Counted from the first letter of the stretch, positions 49,731 through 59,500 are shown. The stretch is 64,000 nucleotides of DNA from Nitrospirillum sp034653275 (GCF_034653275.1 NZ_JAYEES010000004.1:62001-126000), one strand, 5' to 3'. Program-made: numbers and translations. Notes: generated by a model not told the origin, from the sequence alone.

Positions 49731-50159
49731 TTACTGCACCAGCCAGTCGCCGCCCACGCCGGCCAGGGTGAACAGGGCGGCCAGAGAGGCCGTGGCCGTC
49801 TCCTCGGGCGTGGGCGTCAGCCAGGTGCCGGCTAGCCAGCCGGCCACCGCCATGGTGGCGAAGATGGCGCCGGCCGGCCGCCAGGACAGCCAAGGGGTTG
49901 AAGGGGCGGGAGCCTGGCGCCGGCGGATGCGGCGCAGGCTGGCGTCGATGCCGGCCTGGACGCGGGCCGCGCCCGGCGCGTCATCTCCCAAGCCATCACC
50001 GGCAATGGGGGTCCAGCGACGCAAGGCGGCCTCCCATAGGACGCGCGTGTCCGCGTCCCGGGCACGCAGGCGCCGGGCGGCACGTTGGGTTCCCGGCGGC
50101 CAGTGATCGATGTCCGGCCCGTGGGCCGCCAGCAACTGGGCGAATTCCTCAATGGTCAT
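49731..50159 (-). CDS. Putative anti-sigma factor (single membrane helix)
   Basis: The product is 142 residues. ATG at 50159 overlaps the sigma-factor stop by four bases (ATGA), the usual sigma/anti-sigma coupling. The cytoplasmic part (about residues 1-90) is charged, with HWPPGTQRAARRLRARDADTRVLWEAALRRW. One membrane helix follows (AGAIFATMAVAGWLAGTWL), then a short periplasmic tail. No zinc-binding HxxxCxxC motif is visible, so it is not a ZAS-type anti-sigma. The call rests on position and topology. It should hold the sigma factor inactive until a signal arrives. Confidence 0.65.
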   Translation of the reverse strand: MTIEEFAQLLAAHGPDIDHWPPGTQRAARRLRARDADTRVLWEAALRRWTPIAGDGLGDDAPGAARVQAGIDASLRRIRRRQAPAPSTPWLSWRPAGAIFATMAVAGWLAGTWLTPTPEETATASLAALFTLAGVGGDWLVQ

Positions 50160-50770
50160 GGCTCACCCTTCCTTCCAGCAAGCTCATTGCCGTCCTTGAT
50201 CAGCGCCCGTTCCAGCGCGCCCCGGGCACGATACAGCAGCGACCAATAGGCGCGCAGGTTCAGGCCCAGCACGGCCGACGCCTGGGGTCCCGGCATTTCC
50301 TGGTAATAGAACAGCACCAGGGCCGCGCGCTGCTTTTCCGGCAGGCAGGCCAGGGCGTCGCGCACGCGCCGCTGTTCCGACCGGCGTTCCATCGTCTCGG
50401 CGGCCCCCTCGCTGGGATCGGCCACGTCCATCGCCGCCTCCAGCGGGGCATGGCGGCGGCCGCGCAGGCGGTCGAGGCACAGCCGGTAGGTCACGGTGTA
50501 AAGCCAGGTGGACAGCTGGGCGCGGCCGGGCGTCCAGCGCGCCGCGTGGTTCCACACCCGCACCAGCACCTCCTGCGCCACGTCGTCGGCCTCCGCCTCC
50601 GAGGTGAGCAGGCGCTTGGCCAGCCGCCAGGTGGCCGCGTAGTGGCGCTGGCCCACCTGGCGCAGCGCCCGCTCATCCCCTTGGGCGACACGGGCCATCA
50701 GGGTGTCGTCGTCCGCCTCGTCGTCCCCATCGGCGGCGGGCAGGCGGCTCCAGGGCTGCTGGCCCGTCAC
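50156..50770 (-). CDS. ECF-family RNA polymerase sigma factor
   Basis: The product is 204 residues from GTG at 50770, after AGGA. Region 2 reads LMARVAQGDERALRQVGQRHYAATWRLAKRLL, then EADDVAQEVLVRVW and the -10 recognition part STWLYTVTYRLCLDRLRGRR. Region 4 is ALACLPEKQRAALVLFYYQEM and the helix-turn-helix PQASAVLGLNLRAYWSLLYRAR. The GTG start overlaps the stop of the fatty-acid hydroxylase (GTGA). The order hydroxylase-sigma-anti-sigma-metal sensor suggests that the sigma factor responds to an envelope signal and drives the operon itself. Confidence 0.93.
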   Translation of the reverse strand: MTGQQPWSRLPAADGDDEADDDTLMARVAQGDERALRQVGQRHYAATWRLAKRLLTSEAEADDVAQEVLVRVWNHAARWTPGRAQLSTWLYTVTYRLCLDRLRGRRHAPLEAAMDVADPSEGAAETMERRSEQRRVRDALACLPEKQRAALVLFYYQEMPGPQASAVLGLNLRAYWSLLYRARGALERALIKDGNELAGRKGEP

Positions 50771-51639
50771 GGGATGTCCTGTCGCGGGCGCGCGGTGTGT
50801 GCGCTCAGGCTGTCGCCGGGGCGGCCGAACAGTTGGCGCAGGCGGGCGTTTACCCCCCGCGCACGGGCCGCGTCATGGGCCATGGCCTTCCATTCGCGCA
50901 GGCACACCACCAGCGGGTTGCCGCTGGGCGCGCCATGGGCCAGGCCGTAGGTCAGCGGCACGTCGGACGATGCCTGGGCGAAGGTGCGGAACAACCGGTC
51001 CCAGACGATGACCACGCCGCCATAGTTGCGATCCAGGTATTCCGGGTTGCTGGCATGGTGCACCCGGTGGTGGGCGGGGGTGTTCAGCACCCATTCCAGC
51101 GGGCCCAGGGTGCCCACCGCCTCGGTATGCAGCCAGAACTGATAGAACAGGTTCAGCGCCAGCATCGCCGCCACCGCCACCGGGTTGAAGCCCAGGAAAT
51201 ACAGGGGAACGTAGACCAGCCAGCCGCCGGACAGCACGTCCGTCACCCCCAGCCGGAAGGCGCTGGCCAGGTGCAAGGCGGTGGGGGAATGGTGGACGCT
51301 GTGCGACGCCCAGACCCAGCGCACCTCATGGCCCAAGCGATGGGCCCAGTAGTAACAGAACTCCTCTCCCGCGAACAGCAGGGCCAGCCCCCATCCGCGG
51401 TCCAGCGGCACGGTGGCGACGCGGTGGGTCCAGGCGTACCAGGCCACCGGCGCCACGACGCCGGCCAGCGCCAGTTTCGTGGGTATGCGCATCAGGAAGA
51501 CGGCGACGGAGGTTGCCGTTTCCGCCCAGGGGTAGGGCTGTCGCCGCGCGGCGTACCAGGCCACTTCCGCCGCCACGGCGGCCGCGACGAAGGGGTAGAA
51601 CTTCAGGGGAAGGACGCTGGCGCCACCCAGGATGGCCAT
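50767..51639 (-). CDS. Fatty-acid hydroxylase / sterol-desaturase superfamily protein
   Basis: The product is 290 residues from ATG at 51639, after GAGGT. Three di-iron histidine boxes are present: HRLGH (in YYWAHRLGHEVRW), HSVHHS and HHRVHH. Four or five membrane helices surround them, and the C-terminal WDRLFRTF block is typical of the family. These O2-dependent enzymes hydroxylate or desaturate lipids in the inner membrane. It is the first gene of the ECF-sigma operon, which suggests that lipid modification is part of the stress response under this sigma factor; that is inferred. Confidence 0.88.
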   Translation of the reverse strand: MAILGGASVLPLKFYPFVAAAVAAEVAWYAARRQPYPWAETATSVAVFLMRIPTKLALAGVVAPVAWYAWTHRVATVPLDRGWGLALLFAGEEFCYYWAHRLGHEVRWVWASHSVHHSPTALHLASAFRLGVTDVLSGGWLVYVPLYFLGFNPVAVAAMLALNLFYQFWLHTEAVGTLGPLEWVLNTPAHHRVHHASNPEYLDRNYGGVVIVWDRLFRTFAQASSDVPLTYGLAHGAPSGNPLVVCLREWKAMAHDAARARGVNARLRQLFGRPGDSLSAHTARPRQDIP

Positions 51640-51820
51640 GGCCGAACCTCGCGGGGAAACGGGGGATTCGGCGCTGATACGGCGGCCGGCCCCCCGGGTA
51701 TTCGGGCGGGTCGGCCGGATTTTGGAAAAACAGGTTCGAATAGTTGGCCGGGGCGGCGGCGTATCAGGCGCAGGCGGCCGAATTGGCCGTCCCTGTCCCC
51801 TGTCAGCAAGGATACCTCCC

Positions 51821-52120
51821 ATGATGACCAAGACGCTTGTCGGCATGTCCCTCGCCCTGTCTTTGGCCCTGGCGCCCATGGCCGCCCTGGCCCAGTCACA
51901 GGCCCAGGCCCAGTCACAGGATGGCCAGCCGGCCCACCCGGCGGCCCGCGCCGCCATGAAGGCCTGCCAGCCCGACCGCCAGGCACTGTGCAAGGATGAA
52001 CAACCCGGCGGTGGCCGCGTCCTGGCCTGCCTGAAGGCGCATGAGGACAAGCTGTCGGCCGACTGCAAGGCCGCGCTGGCCACCCTGCCGGCCAAGGGTC
52101 AGGCGCCCCAGAACCAATAA
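51821..52120 (+). CDS. Small secreted cysteine-rich (GLG1-repeat-like) protein
   Basis: The product is 99 residues from ATG at 51821 after AAGGA. A signal peptide ends at MAALAQS. The mature part is Gln/Ala rich, then carries CQPDRQALCKDEQPGGGRVL, followed by ACLKAHEDKLSADCKAAL. The C-x(7)-C ... GGGRVxxCL ... LSxxC spacing matches the Cys-rich GLG1-type repeat. Four cysteines should give two disulfides. It is divergent from the fatty-acid hydroxylase, so it may share an ECF-driven promoter in the 181 bases between. No function is known. Confidence 0.8.
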   Translation: MMTKTLVGMSLALSLALAPMAALAQSQAQAQSQDGQPAHPAARAAMKACQPDRQALCKDEQPGGGRVLACLKAHEDKLSADCKAALATLPAKGQAPQNQ

Positions 52121-52290
52121 GGCCGGGCCGACAAGGACGGGCCCGTAGGAAGGGGGTCCACGGGCGGCCCCGCCCTGTGCAAACAGACAGGGCTGCCCTC
52201 CAACCCAAGGCGTTGGCGGGGGCGGACGATCTGCTATTCTGCGGCCCTCCGGACCCGGAATGGGGTTCGTCCTTCGGAGCCCGCGTTTCC

Positions 52291-53049
52291 ATGCCTGCCG
52301 CCGCGCCGCCACCATCCGCCCCGCTGTCCCCGGTCGCCACCGCCCCGGTTTCGACATCCGGGCACGCGCATAGCGCCGCCGCGTCCGGCGCGCCGGAGCG
52401 GCTGACCCTGGCCCTGCCCAAGGGCCGCATCCTGGATGAGGTGCGGCCCCTGCTGGAGGCCGTGGGCCTGAGGCCCGAGGCCGCGTTCGACGATCCCAAG
52501 AGCCGGGCGCTGCGCTTCGCCACCAACCTGCCGCATGTGGAGATCATCCGCGTGCGCAGCTTCGACGTCGCCACCTTCGTCGCCTTCGGCGCCGCCCAGA
52601 TGGGTGTGTGCGGCAACGACGTGCTGATGGAATTCGACTATCCCGAAATCTACGCGCCCCTGGACCTTGGCATCGGCCATTGCCGCCTGGCGGTGGCCGA
52701 GCCGGTGGCCGAGGCGCAGGGCGACGACCCCTCGCGCTGGAGCCACGTGCGCGTGGCCACCAAGTATCCGGAGGTCACCCGCCGCCACTTCGCCCGCCGC
52801 GGGGTGCAGGCGGAATGCATCAAGCTGAACGGCGCCATGGAACTGGCGCCCAGCCTGGGCCTGTGCCAGCGCATCGTCGACCTGGTGTCCAGCGGCGCCA
52901 CCCTGAAGGCCAACGGCCTGGTGGAAATCGAGCATATTGCCGACGTGACCTCGCGCCTTATCGTTAATCGCGCCGCCTTCAAGACCCGCCATCCGGAGAT
53001 CCAGGACTGGATCAACCGTTTCACGGAGGTTGTCACCCATGCCGCGTGA
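52291..53049 (+). CDS. hisG: ATP phosphoribosyltransferase, short form (HisG)
   Basis: The product is 252 residues from ATG at 52291; the start is uncertain because GGAG is 13 bases upstream. About 35 N-terminal residues are Ala/Pro/Ser rich and low-complexity. The catalytic domain begins at LTLALPKGRILDEV. Conserved blocks are EIIRVRSFDVATFVAFGAAQ and GVCGNDVLME, then GATLKANGLVEIEHIADVTS near the end. It lacks the C-terminal ACT-like domain, so it needs HisZ, which is not in this window. It catalyses the first step of histidine synthesis. The stop overlaps hisD by 11 bases. Confidence 0.92.
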   Translation: MPAAAPPPSAPLSPVATAPVSTSGHAHSAAASGAPERLTLALPKGRILDEVRPLLEAVGLRPEAAFDDPKSRALRFATNLPHVEIIRVRSFDVATFVAFGAAQMGVCGNDVLMEFDYPEIYAPLDLGIGHCRLAVAEPVAEAQGDDPSRWSHVRVATKYPEVTRRHFARRGVQAECIKLNGAMELAPSLGLCQRIVDLVSSGATLKANGLVEIEHIADVTSRLIVNRAAFKTRHPEIQDWINRFTEVVTHAA

Positions 53050-54331
53050 ACTGCGCACCACCGATGCCGGCTTCGAGGCGGACTTCGACCGGCTGCTGCA
53101 TGCCAAGCGGGAATCCCAGAGCGATGTCGCCGACGCCGTGGCCGAGGTGCTGCGCGATGTGCGCCTGCACGGGGATGAGGCGCTGATCAAATATACCAGC
53201 CGCTGGGACCAGCTGGACCTGACGCCCGACCGGCTGCGCATCGCGGAATGCGAGATCGAGGCCGCCGTGGCCGCCTGCGATCCTGAGGTGATCGAGGCGC
53301 TGAAGGTGGCCGCCGGCCGCATCGAGGCCTTCCACCGCCGCCAGACCCCCGACACCTACGATTACGTGGACGAGGCGGGCGTGCGTCTGGGTGCCCGCTG
53401 GACGCCGCTGTCGGCCGTGGGCCTGTACGTGCCCGGCGGCCTCGCCTCCTATCCCAGCTCCGTCCTGATGAACGCCATCCCGGCCAAGGTGGCGGGGGTG
53501 AAACGCCTGGCCATGGTGGTGCCGACGCCGGAGGGGGCGCTGTCCCCTCTGGTGCTGGCGGCCGCCCGCATCGCCGGGGTGGATGAGATCTACCGCGTGG
53601 GCGGCGCCCAGGCGGTGGCGGCGCTGGCCTACGGCACCGCGACCATCCGGCCGGTGGACAAGATCGTGGGGCCGGGCAACGCCTATGTCGCCGCCGCCAA
53701 GCGCCAGGTGTTCGGCACCGTGGGCATCGACATGATCGCCGGCCCCTCGGAAATCCTGGTGGTGGCCGACGGCGCCAACGACCCCAGTTGGATCGCGGCC
53801 GATTTGCTGTCCCAGGCCGAGCATGACAGCAGCGCCCAGTCCATCCTGATCAGCGATGACGCCGCCTTCATCCAGGCGGTGCGGGCGGCGGTGGACACCC
53901 ACCTGAAGACCCTGCCGCGCGCCGTCATCGCCGGGGCCAGCTGGCGCAACAACGGCGCCACGGTCCTGGTGCGCGACCTGGACGAGGCGGTGGCCCTGGT
54001 CGACCGTCTGGCGCCGGAGCATCTGGAACTGGCGGTGGCCGATCCGGACGCGCTGGCGGCCAAGGTCAGCCACGCCGGCGCCATCTTCCTCGGCCGCTAC
54101 ACGCCCGAGGCCATCGGCGACTACATCGCCGGACCCAACCACGTGCTGCCCACGGCCCGCAGCGCGCGCTTCTCCTCCGGCCTCAACGTGCTTGACTTCA
54201 TGAAGCGCACCACCCTGGTGGGCTGCGACGCCGACAGCCTGGGCCGGCTGGGGCCGCAGGCCGCCATCCTGGCGGATGCGGAGGGCCTGGGCGCGCACGC
54301 GCTGTCGGTCCGCGTCCGGCTGGCCCGCTGA
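53039..54331 (+). CDS. hisD: Histidinol dehydrogenase (HisD)
   Basis: The product is 430 residues from ATG at 53039, with GGAGGT eight bases upstream, and overlaps hisG by 11 bases. Conserved segments include VGLYVPGGLASYPSSVLMNA, then RVGGAQAVAALAYGT, VGPGNAYVAAAKRQVFG and IAGPSEILVVAD. The zinc-site and catalytic part is LLSQAEHDSSAQSI, and the PEHLEL block is also present. The enzyme performs the last two oxidations of histidine synthesis with NAD+. It is translationally coupled to hisG and followed by the UPF0262 gene, a common order in alphaproteobacteria. Confidence 0.95.
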   Translation: MPRELRTTDAGFEADFDRLLHAKRESQSDVADAVAEVLRDVRLHGDEALIKYTSRWDQLDLTPDRLRIAECEIEAAVAACDPEVIEALKVAAGRIEAFHRRQTPDTYDYVDEAGVRLGARWTPLSAVGLYVPGGLASYPSSVLMNAIPAKVAGVKRLAMVVPTPEGALSPLVLAAARIAGVDEIYRVGGAQAVAALAYGTATIRPVDKIVGPGNAYVAAAKRQVFGTVGIDMIAGPSEILVVADGANDPSWIAADLLSQAEHDSSAQSILISDDAAFIQAVRAAVDTHLKTLPRAVIAGASWRNNGATVLVRDLDEAVALVDRLAPEHLELAVADPDALAAKVSHAGAIFLGRYTPEAIGDYIAGPNHVLPTARSARFSSGLNVLDFMKRTTLVGCDADSLGRLGPQAAILADAEGLGAHALSVRVRLAR

Positions 54332-54343
54332 GGGGACGCCCGG

Positions 54344-54829
54344 ATGTCGGACGCCAGCCGCCAGCGCATCGTCCATGTCCAGCTGGTGGAGCAGTCGGCC
54401 ATCCGCCGCCGGCCGGAGGTGGAGCATGAGCGGGCGGTGGCGCTGTTCGACCTGGTGGAGGAGAACCAGCAGTTCCAGCTGGTCGACCATCCGGACGCCG
54501 GGCCCTACCGCCTGTTCCTGTCCATCGAGGACAACCGCATGGTCTTCGACCTGCGGGACGAGGGGGATGCGGAGGTAGACCGCATCACCCTGCCGCTGAC
54601 GCCGCTGCGCACGGTCATCCGCGACTATTTCCTGATCTGCGAGGGCTATTACAAGGCCATCAAGACCGCCAGCCCGTCGCAGATCGAGGCCATCGACATG
54701 GGACGGCGGGGCCTGCACAACGAGGGCTCCGACCTGCTGCGCGAGCGTCTGGCCGCCAAGGTGACCATGGACCATGGCACCGCCCGCCGCCTGTTCACCC
54801 TCATCTGCGTCCTGCATATCCGGGGCTGA
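54344..54829 (+). CDS. UPF0262 family protein
   Basis: The product is 161 residues. It matches the UPF0262 family by its order and motifs: VEHERAVALFDLVEENQ, then FLSIEDNRMVFDLRD, ITLPLTPLRTVIRDYFLICE and the conserved SQIEAIDMGRRGLHNEGSDL. Its helical end (LFTLICVLHIRG) is also typical. This family is restricted to alphaproteobacteria as far as I recall and has no known function. The gene is 12 bases after hisD and 8 bases before the LMW phosphatase gene, so it is in the same operon. Confidence 0.92.
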   Translation: MSDASRQRIVHVQLVEQSAIRRRPEVEHERAVALFDLVEENQQFQLVDHPDAGPYRLFLSIEDNRMVFDLRDEGDAEVDRITLPLTPLRTVIRDYFLICEGYYKAIKTASPSQIEAIDMGRRGLHNEGSDLLRERLAAKVTMDHGTARRLFTLICVLHIRG

Positions 54830-54837
54830 GGGGAAAG

Positions 54838-55326
54838 ATGGCGGAGCGCCCGGATCCTTTCGCCGCCTTCGCCCCTGCCGTGCATCCGGCCCAGATCACC
54901 AGCGTGCTGTTCGCCTGCACGCACAACTCCATCCGCTCGCCCATGGCGGCGGCCCTGCTGCGCCACCTGCACGGCCATCGCCTTTATGTCGACAGCGCCG
55001 GCGTGCGCGAGGGCGACCCCGACCCCTTCGCCGCCGCAGTGATGGAGGAAATGGGCATCGACATCAGCCGCCACCGCGCCAAGACCTTCGACCAGCTGGA
55101 GGACACCAGCTTCGACCTGGTGGTGTCGCTGTCGCCGGAGGCGCAGCACCGCGCCGTGGAAATGACCCGCACCACCGCCTGCGACGTGGAATTCTGGCAC
55201 ACCTTCGATCCCAGCTTCATCGAAGGCAACCGCGAGACCCGCCTGGCCGCCTACCGCCAGGTGCGCGACAGCCTGCTGGCCCGCATCAAGCAGCGGTTTC
55301 CGCTGGGGCCTGTGCCGGTGTTGTGA
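54838..55326 (+). CDS. Low-molecular-weight protein tyrosine phosphatase-like / arsenate reductase-like
   Basis: The product is 162 residues from ATG at 54838, after GAGGGGAAAG. The P-loop CTHNSIRS is C(x)5R, with Cys at about residue 27. The general-acid loop is seen at WHTFDPSF, where DP is the conserved pair. The fold matches LMW-PTPase/ArsC-thioredoxin type. This protein is commonly encoded next to UPF0262 in alphaproteobacteria. The substrate could be a phosphotyrosine protein; without extra reductase cysteines an arsenate reductase role is less likely. It ends the hisGD operon. Confidence 0.88.
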   Translation: MAERPDPFAAFAPAVHPAQITSVLFACTHNSIRSPMAAALLRHLHGHRLYVDSAGVREGDPDPFAAAVMEEMGIDISRHRAKTFDQLEDTSFDLVVSLSPEAQHRAVEMTRTTACDVEFWHTFDPSFIEGNRETRLAAYRQVRDSLLARIKQRFPLGPVPVL

Positions 55327-55415
55327 GGGGCGCTTGGCATGCGAGGATGCTGGGGCACGCCGCCATCACCAAGGCCGTGGCCACGATGGGCAAGGGGCGC
55401 TGACGATCAGCTTGG

Positions 55416-56354
55416 TCAGTGCCCGTCCCGCCCATACCAGAAGCGGTCCGGCAGGGCCGCCGTTTCCGGCGACAGCAGCGGGTTGGGGATCTCGATGCGG
55501 CGGCGGCCTTCCAGGTGGGCCTCGGTCAGCATCTGGCGGATGTAGGGGCTGTCGTTGAAGTACTTCAGGAAGCTGCCGTCCTCATAGGCCTTCAGCAGGC
55601 CTTGTTCGATCACTGATGCCAGGGCCTCGTTGGCCTTGCTGGTATAGAAGAAACTGTCGAAGGGGTAGACCAGGACCAGGTCGCTTTCCACCGCCAGGTC
55701 GGGCACGTCGGGCGTGCGCTGGGCCACCTCGGCGAAGATCTCGTTGGCGCCGCGGGGGAAATAGTCGATGCGGTTCAGGCCCACCAGGCGGAACAGCAGG
55801 TCATAGCGGAAGGCCTCCACCGGCAGGCCCGCCGCCTGCAGGATGTCCACGTCGGGCCAGCCCAGGGCCTGGCCGGCGGTCAGGCGCCTCAGGTCGTCCA
55901 GGCCGCGCACGGTGGAGAACTTGGCCTGCGCCGCCTTGTTGATGATGAACAGGCGATAGCCCAGCACCCCCCGGAACAGGGGGATGCGGATGGGCCGCAG
56001 CTCCCGCTCCAGCTTGGCCGACATGCCGTTCCACAGCAAGGTCACCTCCGTGCCCTGCTGCAGGGCCACGGCGGCGCGGGCCTGTTCCATGACCGTGGCG
56101 CTGGGCCGGATGGTGTAGCGGGCACCCACCTTGTCCAGGGCCAGGCGCAGCAGGCCCAGGGGGTATTCGTCCCGCGGATCGGTGGCGCTTTCCGTGGCGC
56201 GGGGATAGATGATGGTGAAGACCTCGTCATTCTGCGCGCGCGCCGGCGCCGGGTGCGCCTCATCCGCCGGCGGCGCGGCGGTGCCGGCACCCCGCGCGTT
56301 CGTCGTCACCAAGGCCGTGCACAACAGTGCCGTGGCCACCCGCGTCCACCCCAT
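55416..56354 (-). CDS. Orphan periplasmic binding-protein-like protein (copy 2)
   Basis: The product is 312 residues from ATG at 56354. A signal peptide (VATALLCTALVTTNARG) precedes a domain shared with 38907-39851: LALDKVGARYTI, then IPLFRGVLGYRLFIINKAAQAK, WPDVDILQAAG and KAYEDGSFLKYFNDSPYIRQML. Substrate-binding aromatic and Arg residues cannot be aligned by eye. As with copy 1, no ABC permease or ATPase is nearby. The gene is convergent with the hisGD operon and divergent from the tricorn gene. Probably periplasmic; ligand unknown. Confidence 0.75.
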   Translation of the reverse strand: MGWTRVATALLCTALVTTNARGAGTAAPPADEAHPAPARAQNDEVFTIIYPRATESATDPRDEYPLGLLRLALDKVGARYTIRPSATVMEQARAAVALQQGTEVTLLWNGMSAKLERELRPIRIPLFRGVLGYRLFIINKAAQAKFSTVRGLDDLRRLTAGQALGWPDVDILQAAGLPVEAFRYDLLFRLVGLNRIDYFPRGANEIFAEVAQRTPDVPDLAVESDLVLVYPFDSFFYTSKANEALASVIEQGLLKAYEDGSFLKYFNDSPYIRQMLTEAHLEGRRRIEIPNPLLSPETAALPDRFWYGRDGH

Positions 56355-56570
56355 CGAACCGTCCCCCGCAGGCCGTGCCGCATCCCCCCGGCGACGGCGT
56401 GGCCCCTGATCTTGCCTTATGCGTCACCATTTGCGGCGCGTATTTTGACAAATGAAATCGTTCCCGGACGCCGATGCCGGAATTCGTCGCGGGCCGGTTC
56501 AGCGCCGTGGCGCCAACCGACACGTTATGGAACAATTACCGCCTGCCCTTTCACAACCCGGCGGTGTCTG

Positions 56571-59500
56571 ATGCGTTGGCTTGGCGTGGTGCTCGCGTAC
56601 CTGTTGGTTCCTGTTTCCGTGGCCGGTTCTTTCGCCCAGGCCCAGACGAAGCCGCCCGAAGCGCCGCCGCCCGGGGCAAAGCCCGCTTCCGCCCCGCCAC
56701 CCCTGATGCTGCAGCACCCCAGCCTGTCGGCCAGCCTGATCGCCTTCGATTACGGCGGCCAGATTTGGACCGTGCCGCGCGCGGGCGGCCAGGCCACCCT
56801 GCTGGTGGCGGGCCAGGGGCAGAACAGCGGCCCGGTGTTCTCCCCCGACGGCAGCCTGGTCGCCTACACCGGCACCTATGACGGCAACACCGACGTCTAC
56901 CTCGTGCCGGCGGGCGGCGGCCAGCCGCAGCGCCTGACCTGGCACCCCGGCCGCGACGTGGCGGTGGGCTGGACGCCGGACGGAAAGAACGTGCTGTTCC
57001 GCACGCCGCGCACCACACCGCGCGACCTGGACCAGCTCTACACCATCCCCGTCACGGGCGGTGCGGCCACCCAGCTGCCGCTGCCCTCCGGCTTCCAGGC
57101 CAGCTACTCGCCGGACGGCGGCCGCCTGGCCTACGTGCCCTTCTCGCAATGGCAGCCGGCGTGGAAGCACTATCGCGGCGGCCAGACCTCGCGGGTGTGG
57201 ATCGCGGCGTTGAGTGACAGCAGCGTGGTCAAGATCCCGCGCGACAATTCCAACGATCGCAACCCGCTGTGGGTGGGCGACACCGTCTATTTCCTGTCGG
57301 ACCGCGAGGGGCCGGTGGCCCTCTACGCCTACGACGTCAAGACGGCCAAGGTCACGCCCGTGGTCCGCAACGCCCAGGGCTTCGACATCCAGTCGGCGGC
57401 GTCCGGCCCGGGCGGCATCGTCTATGACCAGTTCGGCACCCTGAACCTGTACGACACCACGACCCACCAGGCGCACGCCGTGCCGGTGACGATCTCCGGT
57501 GAGCTGCCGCAGACCCGCGCCCACCTGGAAACCCTGGATCCGGGGCAGATCCTGCACGCCGCCCTGTCGCCCACCGGCAAGCGGGTGCTGTTCGAAACCC
57601 ATGGCGAGATTCTGTCCGTGCCGGCGGAAAAGGGCGACGTGCGCAACCTGACGCAAAGCCCCGGCGTGGCCGACCGCGACCCCGCCTGGTCGCCGGACGG
57701 CAAGACCGTGGCCTGGTTCTCCGACCAGGGTGGGGAATACGCCCTGCACCTGCGCCCCGCCGATGGGCTGGGCCCGGTGAAGGTGATCGCCCTGGGCCAG
57801 CCGCCCAGCTATTTCTACGGGCCGCTCTGGTCGCCCGACAGCAAGAAGATCGCCTACACCGACAAGCGGCTGAACCTGTGGATGGTCGACGTGGAGCATG
57901 GCACGCCGGTGAAGGTGGATACCGACCGCTATGACAGCCCGGCCAGCCAGCTGAACCCCGCCTGGTCGCCGGACAGCCGCTGGATCGCCTATGCCAAGCA
58001 GCTGCCCAACCACCTGCACGGCGTCTTCGTCTACGGCCTGGCCGACAAGAAGGCGCAGATGGTGACGGACGGGCGCAGCAACGCCACCTCCCCCCGCTTC
58101 GACAAGAGCGGCAAGTACCTGTACTTCGTGGCCTTCACCAACAACGGTCTGGACCAGGGCTGGCTGGACATGTCCAGCATGGGCCGCGCCACCGACGGGC
58201 GGGTCTACGTCATGGTGCTGCGCCGCGACCTGCCCTCACCCCTGGCACCGGAGAGCGACGAGGAAGCGGCCGCCGATGGCAAGAAGGCCGGCCAGGAGGA
58301 CGGCGACAAGAAGGGGGATGACAAAAAGGGTGACGGCAAGAAGGCTGCGGAGGTCCTCATCGACTTCGCCGGCCTGGACCAGCGCACCCTGGCCCTGCCC
58401 ATCCCCCGCGTGAACCTGGCGGGCATCGAGGTCGGGACGGAGGGCATCGTCTTCGCCGCCGCCCAGCCCGTGGCCCTGACGGACGAGGATTACCTGGAGG
58501 GCGACGAGAACGGCCCGCCCAGCCTGGAGGTCGCGCGCTTCGACCTGAAGACGCGCAAGACCGACAAGTTCGTGGACGGCGTGGACGCCGGCAGCTTCCT
58601 CGTCTCCGCCGATGGGCGCAAGGTGCTGTACGCCCAGCATGGCCGCTGGTTCGTGAACGGGGCCGACAAGGCGCCCGACGCCGGGGCCGGCGCCCTGAAG
58701 CTGGACGAGATGCAGGTGTGGGTCGACCCCCGGGCCGAGTGGCGGCAGATGTACCATGAGGCTTGGCGCATCGAGCGCGACTTCCTCTACGATCCCAAGG
58801 CCCAGGGCCTGGATCTGGCCAAGGCCGAACAGGTCTATGCCCCCTTCCTGGAGGCGCTGGCCGGCCGCGTGGATCTGAACGCCCTGTTCGCGGAGATGAC
58901 CGGCCACATCGGCCTGGGCCATACCTTCGTGGGCGGCGGCGCCTTCCCCAAGCAGGACAAGGTCAGCGTCGGCCTGCTGGGCGCCGACTACCGCGTCGTG
59001 GCCGGCCGTTACCAATTCGCCCGCATTCTGGAAGGCGAGAACTGGACGCCCGGCGCCCGGGCGCCGCTGACCCAGCCGGGCGTCAACGTCGCCGTGGGCG
59101 ACCTGCTGCTGGCGGTCAACGGCAACGAGGTGAAGACGGACCAGGAGGTGTATCGCTATTTCCTGGGCACGGCCGGCAAGCAGACGGTGCTGACCGTGGG
59201 CCCCAAGGCGGACGGCAGCGGGTCGCGCCAGGTGACGGTGGTGCCCTTGCCCTCGGAAACCAAGCTGCGCCTGCACACCTGGATGGAGGAGAACCGGCGC
59301 AAGGTGGACCAGCTGTCGGGCGGGCGGCTGGCCTATGTCTACCTGCCGGACACGGCGGCGGGCGGCTTCGCCAACTTCAACCGCTACTACTACTCGCAAG
59401 TGGGCAAGCAGGGCGCCATCGTGGACGAGCGCTTCAACCACGGCGGCCAGATCGCGGACTTCATCGTCGAGCAGATGAAGAAGACGCCGCAGATGATCGA

